A stretch of 64,000 nt of DNA from Opacimonas immobilis (GCF_048282545.1 NZ_CP182485.1:496001-560000), one strand, 5' to 3'. Positions 26,714 through 35,490 are shown, numbered from the stretch's first letter. Made by a program: numbers and translations. Notes: a model not told the origin generated them from the letters alone.

Positions 26714-27747
26714 GGTTTTTTTTCACCTATTTCAGTAAAAAAGTCCAGTGCGCGCAAGGCGAGGTGATCGCATTTGATCCGCCAAGGAGGCCCCGTAAAA
26801 AAACCCACATGCCCGCCATTTTGACTCATTTCATACGCCACAGATGCGCTGAGTTGATGTGCTTTGGGAATGACATCTGCGTTCATAAACGGATCGTCCT
26901 GAGCATGGATCACCAGGGTCGGCTTTTCAATAGCATGCAAAAATCCAAGCCCAGAGCATTTTGCATAATAATCTTGTGCCCCAGTAAAGCCATGTAATGG
27001 CGCAGTAACGTTTTCATCGAATAATTCAAAACTGGTTAGTTGCTCGACCTCATGTGCCTCAACGCGTACTTTTCCCATATAATCCATGGTTTGCATTTTT
27101 TGTTTCAAGTTCGCTTGCATACTGCGTAATAAACGGCGCTCGTAAACTTTGGCAAAGCCTTGATTAATAGCTTTAGCACACGCATCGAGCCGTAACGGCG
27201 CACTCACCACAACACTGCCACTGAGCGGGTTTTGATCGGCATATTCGGCGTTGAGTTTGCACAACATATTGCCACCCAGGGAAAAACCGATTGCATATAT
27301 TGGTTGATGACGATATCGGCTTTGTAGCAAATGAATAATGGTTTTGGCATCGCTGGTTTCACCGGAGTGATACGCTCTAGGGGTTCGATTAGCAACCCCG
27401 CTGCACCCACGAAAATGCATCACCACACAATGATACTGTTGTGAAAAGACATGCACTGCATGTTTGATGTAATGTGAGTCCTTAGAGCCCTCCAATCCAT
27501 GAAACAAGATAACCAGGCCTTGGCACTTGGTTGGTTTGTGTGCCCAAGCCAAATCAATAAAATCGCCATCGTCTAACTCGACACGTTCAGACTCAAAAGC
27601 AATCGTTGGATGCTGACCAAAGTAACGCCCAAAAATCGTTTGCACATGTCGATTTTTGGCCCACCAGGGCGCTGTGAACGCAAAAGGTGTGATGTGCCCA
27701 AACGCTGTCTGATGTGATGTGACTGACGCCGAATACAACTCCGCCAT
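26710..27747 (-). CDS. yheT: YheT family alpha/beta hydrolase
   Basis: 345 aa. The nucleophile elbow GFSLGGNML holds Ser near residue 155, preceded by ILFHGLEGS near 84. The Asp is in HAQDDPFM and the His in GGHVGFF near the C-terminus. It belongs to the AB-hydrolase YheT/ABHD1-3 group, probably a carboxylesterase; substrate unknown. Its start overlaps the stop of the upstream gene (TAATG). Confidence 0.9.
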   Translation of the reverse strand: MAELYSASVTSHQTAFGHITPFAFTAPWWAKNRHVQTIFGRYFGQHPTIAFESERVELDDGDFIDLAWAHKPTKCQGLVILFHGLEGSKDSHYIKHAVHVFSQQYHCVVMHFRGCSGVANRTPRAYHSGETSDAKTIIHLLQSRYRHQPIYAIGFSLGGNMLCKLNAEYADQNPLSGSVVVSAPLRLDACAKAINQGFAKVYERRLLRSMQANLKQKMQTMDYMGKVRVEAHEVEQLTSFELFDENVTAPLHGFTGAQDYYAKCSGLGFLHAIEKPTLVIHAQDDPFMNADVIPKAHQLSASVAYEMSQNGGHVGFFTGPPWRIKCDHLALRALDFFTEIGEKKP

Positions 27748-28265
27748 TAATGATAGCCTTTCGCAACAGCGGTAATCATTGACGCGAGTTGTTTGGCGTG
27801 CTCAATACCTTCGCTAAACCTCGATGAATGCAACTGCGTCGTGCAGTGCCAATCAATGTAGTCAATAAAATGCGAATGACTCTGTAATGCAGGACTAGGT
27901 TCTTGCAAGGTCATGATGTATTGCAAAAAATGCTGTTGCTGACGTCGTTCGGCATCCAACTCATCCTGCAATAACAGCGCATAGTATGGGGAGGATTTAT
28001 CCGTGATGGTCTTGCGTTGTTCACGAATCGGATCGACTAACACATGTTGAGTTTGTGTAACCAAATGCTGCCATTTAGGGGCATCCAATGCGCGCATTAG
28101 TACGCCACTTTGCTGTGCCCATAATAAAGCAAAAACAGCATTTACATTACCATTATATTTATCTTGCCAAGTGAGTGAGTACTCTTTTACATTAGGGTAA
28201 TCATAGCGCTCCAAACAATAAGCCCACAACGAGTCTGATGCGTGTTGTAAATCAACAATGATCAC
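27747..28265 (-). CDS. TIGR02444 family protein
   Basis: 172 aa, mostly helical and rich in Gln and His. The N-terminal pattern (LWAYCLERYDYPNVKEYSL...LQDKYNGNVN-type) identifies the TIGR02444 family, found between yheS and yheT in marine gammaproteobacteria. No catalytic motif or TM segment is seen. Function unknown. ATGA overlap with the yheS stop and TAATG overlap with yheT show tight coupling. Confidence 0.82.
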   Translation of the reverse strand: MIIVDLQHASDSLWAYCLERYDYPNVKEYSLTWQDKYNGNVNAVFALLWAQQSGVLMRALDAPKWQHLVTQTQHVLVDPIREQRKTITDKSSPYYALLLQDELDAERRQQQHFLQYIMTLQEPSPALQSHSHFIDYIDWHCTTQLHSSRFSEGIEHAKQLASMITAVAKGYH

Positions 28266-30214
28266 AGCAACTCCTCATGTAATTGTTTTTCAAAAATCCC
28301 TTGTTGCGTTTCTAGCTCATCTTGTGCAGTAAACCAAGCTTCCTCTGCTTCATTGACGTTTAGTTGCAACTCCCCTTGCTCTTGCAATAGGGCAGTTAAT
28401 TGCGCCTTGTTTTCAGCATTATATAAACTGGTATCCAATAATGTATTTTCGATTTCACTTAGGCGTGTTTGAGCAGAATTCATTATCTTTTCGTTGCGAG
28501 TGATGGCATCGCGAAGGGGTTTGGTACGTTGTCGAAATTCGGCTTCAAGACGCTTTTGGGTTTTCCTATCCAGAATTTTCGGGCGTTCATCCTCGGTGAT
28601 TTGACTATCTGACGAGAGTGTCTTATCTGCATCTTTATCGGATTTCGCCTCTTGTAAGACCCATTGTGTATAATCGTCCAAATCGCCTTTAAACGGGACG
28701 ACAGAGCCGGCATTAACGAGATAAAAGTCCTCACACACACTCTCTAATAACGTTCGGTCGTGAGCTACCAACACCATAGCTCCGGTAAAGGTTTGCAGCG
28801 CATAATTCAGCGCATCGCGCATCGACAGATCCAAGTGGTTGGTTGGCTCATCCAACAATAATAAGTTTGGTTTCAAATAAACAATCATGGCTAATGCCAA
28901 GCGGGCTTTCTCACCTCCCGAGAAAGGCTTCACCGGGCGTGTTGCTTGGTCACCTTGAAAGCCGAAACCACCCAAAAAATCTCGCAACGACTGTTCGGTG
29001 GCTTGCTCATCTAAGCGTTGTAAATGTAACAATGCGCTGGCTTCGGGGTCAAGTGTGTCCACCTGATGCTGAGCAAAATACCCCACATCCAAGCCCTGAG
29101 CCGTCGTAAACTCACCTTGCATTGGACCGTGAACATTCGCTAATAACTTAATCAAAGTGGATTTACCTGCACCATTGCGACCCAATAGACCAATGCGACT
29201 GCCCGGGACCAGGTTAAGCTGGACCTCTTTCAAAATGACCTTATCACCGTAGCCGACTTGAATATCGCGCATTTGCACCAGTGGGTTAGGCAAGGCTTGA
29301 GGCTCTGCAAAAGCGAAACTAAATGGGTTTTCGGCCTGTACCGGCGCCAGTAAACTCATGCGCTCGAGCTGCTTCACACGACTTTGAGCTTGTTTAGCTT
29401 TACTGGCCTTGGCTTTGAAGCGAGTGATGAATTTTTCTAAATGCGCAATGTGCGCTTGTTGTTTCTTGTATTCTAGGCTTTGTAGGCGCAAGCGCTCTGC
29501 TTTTTGCTTTTCATAAGCGCTATAGTTACCGGTATACGTCTTCAGCTGACGCTGTTCAAAGCTGATAATTTGATCGGCAATGGCATCGATAAAATGTTTA
29601 TCATGTGAAATCAGTAATAAGGTGCCCGCATATCGTTGTAACCACTTTTCTAACCAGATAACTGCGTCTAGATCCAAGTGGTTAGTCGGTTCATCGAGTA
29701 AGAGCAGATCCGACGGACATAAAAGAGCTTGGGCCAAATTAATGCGCATCTTCCACCCACCAGAAAAATCATTGACCGGTTGTGCTAGCGCCTGTTGACT
29801 AAAACCTAATCCCGACAAGATAGTCGCGGCTCGCGCTTCGACATCATAATGCCCAGCGCTGGCGAGTGCGTCGTGTAACCGTGCGATTTCTTCTCCGTGA
29901 TCAGCCGCTTCCGCTTGCGCCAACTGAGCCCGCAAGTCACTCAATACTTTGTCACCTTGAATGGTGTGCTCCAAAACACTTAGTGCAGTCTGCGGGGTAT
30001 GCTGTGCAACGGAGACCATGCGCCATTGTTTGGGAATGGATAACTCACCAGTCTCAGGCGCCAGTCCACCGGTAAGCATGGCAAACATAGACGATTTACC
30101 GCAGCCATTGGCGCCGATAATAGCGCATTTTTGTCCGGTAAAAATATCGATGCTACACGGCTCGAGCAGTGTTTCGGCGCCTCGCATAAACGAGACTTGA
30201 GTCAGTTTGATCAT
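28262..30214 (-). CDS. yheS: ABC-F family ATPase YheS
   Basis: 650 aa with two ABC cassettes and no TM domain. Cassette 1 has Walker A GANGCGKSS (about 34), signature FSGGW, and Walker B LLLLDEPTNHLDL. Cassette 2 has GRNGAGKST (about 346), FSGGEKARLAL and LLLLDEPTNHLDL. The linker between them is basic and coiled (about 245-300), and a C-terminal coiled coil (about 560-645) follows. ABC-F proteins act on the ribosome; YheS helps with problematic nascent chains. First gene of its operon, divergent from yheV. Confidence 0.94.
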   Translation of the reverse strand: MIKLTQVSFMRGAETLLEPCSIDIFTGQKCAIIGANGCGKSSMFAMLTGGLAPETGELSIPKQWRMVSVAQHTPQTALSVLEHTIQGDKVLSDLRAQLAQAEAADHGEEIARLHDALASAGHYDVEARAATILSGLGFSQQALAQPVNDFSGGWKMRINLAQALLCPSDLLLLDEPTNHLDLDAVIWLEKWLQRYAGTLLLISHDKHFIDAIADQIISFEQRQLKTYTGNYSAYEKQKAERLRLQSLEYKKQQAHIAHLEKFITRFKAKASKAKQAQSRVKQLERMSLLAPVQAENPFSFAFAEPQALPNPLVQMRDIQVGYGDKVILKEVQLNLVPGSRIGLLGRNGAGKSTLIKLLANVHGPMQGEFTTAQGLDVGYFAQHQVDTLDPEASALLHLQRLDEQATEQSLRDFLGGFGFQGDQATRPVKPFSGGEKARLALAMIVYLKPNLLLLDEPTNHLDLSMRDALNYALQTFTGAMVLVAHDRTLLESVCEDFYLVNAGSVVPFKGDLDDYTQWVLQEAKSDKDADKTLSSDSQITEDERPKILDRKTQKRLEAEFRQRTKPLRDAITRNEKIMNSAQTRLSEIENTLLDTSLYNAENKAQLTALLQEQGELQLNVNEAEEAWFTAQDELETQQGIFEKQLHEELL

Positions 30215-30290
30215 GTTACAGGATAAATCATAATATCTTTAGGCGCGCATTCTACCACTAAATTCGCAAAGATTTTATGATGCATTTGCG

Positions 30291-30296
30291 TATAAT
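30291..30296 (+). promoter_or_regulatory. Candidate -10 element for yheV
   Basis: A consensus TATAAT hexamer lies 48 bp before the yheV start, with TGCG just upstream. No good -35 hexamer is found at 16-18 bp, so it is only a candidate. Confidence 0.35.
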
Positions 30297-30343
30297 GAGC
30301 GTACTAAAATAATGCGAAACTTATTTACTACCAACTAAACCTT

Positions 30344-30550
30344 ATGTCACAAGAAAAAACACGTAAACGCTTTATCGCCGGAGCCACTTGTCCGCATTGC
30401 AAAGCCCAAGATTCCATCATGTTGTATTTTGAAAATAACGTCGAAAAGTTACAGTGCGTTGAATGTGATTACAAAGACACTCAATCACAAACCGACGTAG
30501 AAAGCGCCGGCCAAAATACCGCAGATGTAATTGGCGTATTTAAACCCTAA
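30344..30550 (+). CDS. yheV: YheV family putative zinc-ribbon protein
   Basis: 68 aa. Two CxxC pairs, CPHC (about 17-20) and CVEC (about 38-41), form a likely zinc ribbon. Sequence and neighbourhood (yheS, slyX, fkpA) match E. coli YheV. Molecular role unknown. Convergent with slyX, 23 bases apart. Confidence 0.9.
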   Translation: MSQEKTRKRFIAGATCPHCKAQDSIMLYFENNVEKLQCVECDYKDTQSQTDVESAGQNTADVIGVFKP

Positions 30551-30573
30551 CCTCATCATCGAGGTGCTAATTG

Positions 30574-30786
30574 TTAGTAATGCGGCGGCGGGGTTTCTTC
30601 ACTCGCCGATGCAATGTTACTTGGCTCCATACTTTTGACCTTGTCTAGTACATGTTTGAGCTTAAATTGCACATCATCGAGTTGTTTCTGCTGTGACGCT
30701 AATGCTTGATTGAGCGCTTCAATCGTATCTTCTTGAAACGCTAATTGAGTTTCTAAATCTATTATTTTCTGTTCTAATGAGTTCAT
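30574..30786 (-). CDS. slyX: SlyX family protein
   Basis: 70 aa from the ATG at 30786; a GTG three codons earlier is also possible. It is an almost continuous coiled coil (LETQLAFQEDTIEALNQAL) and ends with the highly conserved PSNIA...EETPPPHY tail of SlyX. Function unknown. Confidence 0.93.
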   Translation of the reverse strand: MNSLEQKIIDLETQLAFQEDTIEALNQALASQQKQLDDVQFKLKHVLDKVKSMEPSNIASASEETPPPHY

Positions 30787-30894
30787 TTGTCTCACTTTAG
30801 TCGTATAACTTACAAAACTAGGCCGTTAATATTGCCAAAAAAACAAAAGTAAGAGATTATCAAAATCTTGTAGTGTTTTGCTTTGATTTCAATT

Positions 30895-31092
30895 ATGCAA
30901 TATGAAAGCTCCTCGAGCAAACTGCAGATAGGGACATCCGCGTTAATTTTGTTATCCACATTAGTGGGATACTTTCATTTTATCTTCGATAACCCAAGAT
31001 ATTTATTTTTTGTCGGTCAAGTTGCCTTTTTTGTTATCTGTTTATTCGTCGTGACGGTTTACAAAAAGCGTATGTCTTTTGACTGTTGCTGA
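30895..31092 (+). CDS. Small membrane protein, unrecognised
   Basis: 65 aa from the ATG at 30895 (a TTG at 30883 is in frame). It has two predicted TM stretches, LIGTSALILLSTLVGYFHF-like at about 13-31 and YLFFVGQVAFFVICLFVVTV at about 37-56, then a short basic tail ending KKRMSFDCC. I do not recognise a family. It lies 36 bases before a second small membrane protein on the same strand, suggesting a two-gene unit. Confidence 0.55.
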   Translation: MQYESSSSKLQIGTSALILLSTLVGYFHFIFDNPRYLFFVGQVAFFVICLFVVTVYKKRMSFDCC

Positions 31093-31128
31093 GACATTCT
31101 CGCCAATGATATTCGATATGCATGCAAA

Positions 31129-31395
31129 ATGAATATTGTTCGTACACAAATCTTACTGCCTCTAATCATCGTGTGCGGAATTTATCAATACTATATTGAT
31201 GGCTACGGCTTTATACTTTTTGTTTTGTGTAGTGGCTTATTGATGGTGATTAACCGCTTTTGTTGGTTAGCAATTCACGCTAATACGCCATTTCGAGTGC
31301 TGTTCATTGCATCTAATGATATGCCGTTTAAATGGTTGGACTTGTTACGAGAGCCTGTCAATTATTTGAGCAAAAATCATTACTCACGAGATTAA
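31129..31395 (+). CDS. Small membrane protein, unrecognised
   Basis: 88 aa. Two hydrophobic segments at about 7-20 and 27-49 (GFILFVLCSGLLMVINRFCW) are followed by a soluble tail with MPFKWLDLLREPV. No family recognised. The stop shares TTAA (31392-31395) with the convergent GIY-YIG gene. No strong Shine-Dalgarno is visible. Confidence 0.55.
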   Translation: MNIVRTQILLPLIIVCGIYQYYIDGYGFILFVLCSGLLMVINRFCWLAIHANTPFRVLFIASNDMPFKWLDLLREPVNYLSKNHYSRD

Positions 31396-31658
31396 CCATC
31401 TTTTTTTAACCAAGTGATCTTGCGGTGTTTAGGCACTTTTTTTAACTGCGCTTCGACTTTGCAGGCAGCACTGCGGTCAGGAAACTCCCGATACGCTAAG
31501 AGTTCTAGGGGCCGATTAATCTTAGTAAATTTCGCGCCTTTCCCAGCGCAGTGTTGGGCGTAACGTCGCTCTAAGTCGTTAGTTGAGCCACAGTACAACA
31601 TGTCGTTTTCACACTGCAAAAGATAGACGTACCAAGTTTTGATCTGCGCACTTTTCAT
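31392..31658 (-). CDS. GIY-YIG nuclease superfamily protein
   Basis: 88 aa single-domain protein of the YhbQ/UPF0213 type. The GIY and YIG positions appear as YVYLL (about 10) and LYCGST (about 21), followed by the conserved Arg in DLERRYAQH and the catalytic Glu in CKVEAQLKK. Such proteins are probable structure-specific nucleases, role undefined. Its ATG overlaps the stop of an upstream lipoprotein-like frame (ATGA). Confidence 0.87.
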   Translation of the reverse strand: MKSAQIKTWYVYLLQCENDMLYCGSTNDLERRYAQHCAGKGAKFTKINRPLELLAYREFPDRSAACKVEAQLKKVPKHRKITWLKKDG

Positions 31659-31852
31659 GTACGCATCATGCGCGACTCTTTCACACTTGTCAAAGCATCG
31701 ATTACTTTAGAGGCAACTGAACAAGCACTTAATAACCAGGCCAGAAGTAGGATTTTTAGGCTCAGGTGTTGGCATCTGCCTGATTTTACAGTAGATTGCG
31801 TAGTATCTTTTCGACGATAGCCAATGCTGGCTAGTTGATCACATACACTCAA
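31655..31852 (-). CDS. Possible small lipoprotein frame, start uncertain
   Basis: The frame spans 65 codons from a TTG at 31852 and contains a clean lipoprotein signal: SLKILLLAWLLSAC, with the lipobox LSAC at codons 41-44 and Ser at +2. Only about 22 residues follow the Cys. No ATG precedes the lipobox in frame. The TTG lies inside the fkpA leader, while a CTG directly before SLKILLL would give the most natural signal peptide. The TGA overlaps the GIY-YIG ATG (ATGA), which argues for real translation. It may be an intact tiny lipoprotein with an unusual start or a decayed one. Confidence 0.4.
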   Translation of the reverse strand: MSVCDQLASIGYRRKDTTQSTVKSGRCQHLSLKILLLAWLLSACSVASKVIDALTSVKESRMMRT

Positions 31853-31867
31853 CGGAGAATTCCTATA

Positions 31868-32626
31868 ATGAAACGTTCAATTGTGGCGTTAGCCACCTTA
31901 TCTGTATTAGGGTTAACGGCCTGTGGCGAACAAACTAAAGCGCCAGAAGAAGCCCAAACGCCAATCGAATTAACCACGGACGTGCAGCGCCAATCTTATG
32001 CGCTAGGTTCAAGCATGGGTGCGTTTGCATTGTCACGCAAAGCGCAGTTAGAAGAGCTAGATTTACCATTTGATGAAGACGCGTTACGTCGCGGCTTTTT
32101 AGATGGACTTGCTGAGCAATCCGTATTAAGCATGGAAGAAATGCAAACCATTATTCGCAATGCTGATCAAGAAGTGCGCACTAAACAAGAAGCGCTTGCC
32201 AGTGCTCAAGCGGAAGACAATATTGCTAAAGGCCAAGCGTTTTTAGCTGAGAACGCCGCAAAAGAAGGCGTTGTCACCACGGAATCAGGTCTTCAGTATG
32301 AAGTACTCGTTGAAGGAACAGGCACTAAACCGGCCGCAACCGACACGGTCGTAGTCCATTACAAAGGTACCTTATTAGATGGCACTGAATTTGATTCATC
32401 ATACAAGCGTGGAGAACCAGCGTCTTTCCCTCTTAACCGTGTCATCGCGGGTTGGACTGAAGGGGTTCAGTTGATGTCAGAAGGCAGCAAATATAAGTTC
32501 TACATTCCATCTGAACTCGCTTATGGCCCTCGTGCTACCGGTAACATTACACCTAACTCAACGTTGATTTTTGAAGTTGAATTAATTGATGTGGTCGATG
32601 CAGAACCGGCGACTGCAAACGAGTAA
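31868..32626 (+). CDS. fkpA: FKBP-type peptidyl-prolyl isomerase, FkpA-like lipoprotein
   Basis: 252 aa from the ATG at 31868. Residues 1-18 are a lipoprotein signal with lipobox LTAC, so unlike E. coli FkpA it should be membrane anchored. The dimerisation domain (about 35-130) has SYALGSSMGAFA. The FKBP domain follows (about 140-245) with VVVHYKGTLLDGTEFDSSY and FPLNRVIAGWTEGVQLM. It is an envelope chaperone and prolyl isomerase. A terminator follows at 32645. Confidence 0.93.
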   Translation: MKRSIVALATLSVLGLTACGEQTKAPEEAQTPIELTTDVQRQSYALGSSMGAFALSRKAQLEELDLPFDEDALRRGFLDGLAEQSVLSMEEMQTIIRNADQEVRTKQEALASAQAEDNIAKGQAFLAENAAKEGVVTTESGLQYEVLVEGTGTKPAATDTVVVHYKGTLLDGTEFDSSYKRGEPASFPLNRVIAGWTEGVQLMSEGSKYKFYIPSELAYGPRATGNITPNSTLIFEVELIDVVDAEPATANE

Positions 32627-32644
32627 CACTTTTACCAATCTCTT

Positions 32645-32671
32645 AAGGGGGAGCTTAGCACTCCCTTTTTC
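32645..32671 (+). terminator. Intrinsic terminator of fkpA
   Basis: A GGGAG/CTCCC stem (32649-32653 with 32661-32665), extended by G-U pairs, has a 7-base loop and is followed by T5. It begins about 20 bases after the fkpA stop. Confidence 0.75.
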
Positions 32672-32738
32672 TAGTAAACGTATATAAATTAATCGTTTTT
32701 AGTCTATACTAATTCTAAATTTATATCATGGATTATGA

Positions 32739-35327
32739 ATGAAACGCGGTCTTACCTTACTCCAGATTTTGATACCTTCATTGCTCATTATCTTCGTGTT
32801 AGGTGGTTTGGTATGGCTTGAGCTCAAACAATCAGTTGAACAGCAAAAAGCACTAGAGGTTGTCCGAGTTGAAAATCAAGTTACCCTACTTGAGAACATC
32901 TTTGATGCAGAGTTTTCCAACGTAGTTCAAGACTTGCTATTAATCAATCGCGGTGTGCCATTCGGCACTATAGATTCTGTGCTCTCTCAACGCGAACATA
33001 TATTACAACATTGGACTGACATCCTTATCACCCACAATAAATATCAACAAATTCGATTTATTGATACCAATGGCGATGAGCTACTGAGGATTGAAAATAG
33101 TCCAACAGATGGTCGCGTGATTACCCCAGATACTTTGCAAAATAAAGCGAATCGAGATTACTTTATCAATGGCATACAGCTCGAGACAGGACAAGTTCTA
33201 ATCACAGACTTTGATTTGAACCAAGAGTTTGGTCAAGTACAAATCCCTTATAATCCAACGATTCGATTCATCGCGAAACACCCACTGGGTCTCATTGTCA
33301 TCAATTACTCATCGACTGAGTTATTTTCGGATCTGGCAGATGTGGTCAAAGACCAAATTTATTTGGTCAACGAGCACGGGTATTTTTTGGCGCATCCGAA
33401 CATCAATCAATTGTGGGGATGGCTAGTTGATCGACCTAAGGCAAATTTTGCCAAACAACACCTCGAGCAATGGCAGGCATTATCTAATGGCTCCCGATAC
33501 ATCGACGACCAGTGGTATTTGGGTCGAATACACTATATGCAACAAGATTCAGATATCCTGCGTCCACAGGTATTTGTTGCTTATCCACTCAAACGTCCAG
33601 GCTCTTTGTTTGAAACTATACAAAAGCAAACCTTGTTGCCGTATCTACTGATTGCCACACTTATTTTTATTGCACTGATGGCATGGATTTATAAAGCTTT
33701 AATTCGCTTACAAGCAACGACTTTTGAAGCCACTGTCTCTAAAGAGAAAGCCGACCATGCGCTCAGTGTCAAAACGCGCTTTTTGGCCAACATGAGTCAT
33801 GAATTACGCACCCCACTCAATGGTATTATGGGCTTTTTTGAATTGCTCAAAAATGAGCCTTTGAACAATAAGCAAATGAGCTATGCTACCAATGGCTTTA
33901 ACTCTTCAAAACTTCTCGCTCGCATCCTCAATGACATCTTGGATGTTAGTAAGCTCGAAGCCAATCAGCTTAATATTTCGGAACATCCCTTTCGGTTGGA
34001 TACCTTGTTGCGTGAAGTGGGTACGCTGTTGTCCAGTTCGATCAAAGATAAGTCCATCGAGTTGTGGTTTGATGTTGAACCCAATCTCAATACATATCTG
34101 TTAGGCGATGATATTCGGATTCGCCAAATATTGCTCAATTTGTGCAATAACGCTATTAAGTTTACCGACCATGGTTATGTCAAACTCACTGTGCAACAGC
34201 TTGCAACAAGTGACAAAATGGTCACCTTAGCATTCTCAGTGGAAGACACTGGGATTGGGATTTCACAAGCGAATCAAGCGCGTATTTTCGACAGTTTTGT
34301 ACAAGTCCACGAACAGGATTCAAAAAAATACGGCGGTACTGGGTTGGGTTTACATATCTGTCAATCATTGCTGGCGCTGATGGACAGTCAACTAGAAGTG
34401 CGCTCTGAAGAACATCAAGGCTCGGTCTTTTCGTTTACGTTGAAACTAAGCAAAGCTGAGATGCCGCATTTGGATAAAGACGCAATAGATAACTTAAATC
34501 ATGTTCTGCTCAACGACGTACATGCCATTATTTATACGGATAATGCACTAGCATTAGATATTATACCCAAAATGACCAGTAACTTTGGTTGGCCAACCTT
34601 TGTCTGTCACAACAGAATTGAACTGCTTTCACAAATTCAAGCACTGCCTAGTGTGTCCATGGTGATTATTATTGATCGCAACGACCAACGCCAAGAATTG
34701 ACCTCTGATTTACAACAAATTGCCAGTTTGACCAAAGCGTTTTCCAATCGCTTAGTGTATATGTTGCTCAGTGCAAGCGAAGGCTTGCAAGCTCATTTTG
34801 CTTCGGACCAGCTGACACTGGTGGATGGTGTGTTTATCAAACCACTCACGCAGTCGAGTTTGTACGAAACGATTTTGGAAGGGTTATCTCATAAAATACA
34901 GCGTTCAGAGTCGACCTTAGTTGGCAAAGACGAACTGACTCGCCACATCCGGATATTGCTAGTAGAGGACAACTACATCAATCAAGAAGTGGCGCTGAAT
35001 ATGCTCGAATCAGAGGGATACAGCGTGGATATTGCAGAAAATGGACATGAGGCGCTGGATTATTTAAAAGACCAGAAACGCCTGCCTGATATCATTTTGA
35101 TGGACATGCAGATGCCCATAATGGACGGTATTACCGCCACTCAGCATATTCGCAAGCACAATAATTGGCGACACATCCCCATTATTGCCATGACGGCAAA
35201 TGCCATGGATGAAGATAAGCAAGCCTGTTTAGCCGCAGGTATGAATGGCCATCTAGCAAAGCCTTTTGAAAAGTCTACTTTGCTCGAAAAAATCGGTTAT
35301 TTTACTGTTAAGAAACACCTTAATTAG
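32739..35327 (+). CDS. Hybrid sensor histidine kinase with periplasmic sensor and C-terminal receiver
   Basis: 862 aa. TM1 (about 7-28) and TM2 (about 302-322) enclose a periplasmic sensor of about 270 residues with Cache-like features (GDELLRIENS..., IYLVNEHGYFLAHP). The HisKA domain has MSHELRTPLNGIMGF with phospho-His354. The HATPase region shows NLCNNAIKFTDHG, DTGIGIS and GGTGLGL. A degenerate receiver-like region (about 585-715) ends in VFIKPLTQSSLYE. A true receiver follows (about 735-855; RILLVEDN, Asp789 in LMDMQMPIMDG, LAKPFE). No output regulator is adjacent, so the partner and stimulus are unknown. Confidence 0.9.
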   Translation: MKRGLTLLQILIPSLLIIFVLGGLVWLELKQSVEQQKALEVVRVENQVTLLENIFDAEFSNVVQDLLLINRGVPFGTIDSVLSQREHILQHWTDILITHNKYQQIRFIDTNGDELLRIENSPTDGRVITPDTLQNKANRDYFINGIQLETGQVLITDFDLNQEFGQVQIPYNPTIRFIAKHPLGLIVINYSSTELFSDLADVVKDQIYLVNEHGYFLAHPNINQLWGWLVDRPKANFAKQHLEQWQALSNGSRYIDDQWYLGRIHYMQQDSDILRPQVFVAYPLKRPGSLFETIQKQTLLPYLLIATLIFIALMAWIYKALIRLQATTFEATVSKEKADHALSVKTRFLANMSHELRTPLNGIMGFFELLKNEPLNNKQMSYATNGFNSSKLLARILNDILDVSKLEANQLNISEHPFRLDTLLREVGTLLSSSIKDKSIELWFDVEPNLNTYLLGDDIRIRQILLNLCNNAIKFTDHGYVKLTVQQLATSDKMVTLAFSVEDTGIGISQANQARIFDSFVQVHEQDSKKYGGTGLGLHICQSLLALMDSQLEVRSEEHQGSVFSFTLKLSKAEMPHLDKDAIDNLNHVLLNDVHAIIYTDNALALDIIPKMTSNFGWPTFVCHNRIELLSQIQALPSVSMVIIIDRNDQRQELTSDLQQIASLTKAFSNRLVYMLLSASEGLQAHFASDQLTLVDGVFIKPLTQSSLYETILEGLSHKIQRSESTLVGKDELTRHIRILLVEDNYINQEVALNMLESEGYSVDIAENGHEALDYLKDQKRLPDIILMDMQMPIMDGITATQHIRKHNNWRHIPIIAMTANAMDEDKQACLAAGMNGHLAKPFEKSTLLEKIGYFTVKKHLN

Positions 35328-35490
35328 TAGTAGTGTGCTCTGCTTGTTGCTGTAACTTCTGATATTCCTGTGCAGTCAAAACAACGTGAGTGATTTCCTC
35401 ACCGTTGCTGATCATCACTGGCTCGTTATGCGATGAATATAATGCATCGCTTGGGGTATTCATGAATGATTGGTAATTTAGGGTATTCAT
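35320..35490 (-). CDS. Phd/YefM-like antitoxin family protein, orphan
   Basis: 56 aa. The ATG at 35490 has AAGAGA about nine bases upstream and the TAA is at 35320-35322. The protein opens MNTLNYQSFMNT and continues EPVMISNGEEITHVVLTAQE, followed by YQKLQQQ. This is the Phd/YefM pattern: an N-terminal strand-helix, then EPV-I-NG...VVL-EY. The usual toxin-binding C-terminal extension is nearly absent, leaving a Gln- and Thr-rich tail. No toxin gene is adjacent. It overlaps the 3' end of the histidine kinase gene by 8 bp. It could be a solitary DNA-binding regulator or an antitoxin remnant. Confidence 0.7.
   Translation of the reverse strand: MNTLNYQSFMNTPSDALYSSHNEPVMISNGEEITHVVLTAQEYQKLQQQAEHTTTN

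Noticed and set aside
30551..30564. CCTC/GAGG hairpin between yheV and slyX as a terminator
   Set aside because: The stem is only 4 bp and there is no U-tract in either direction.
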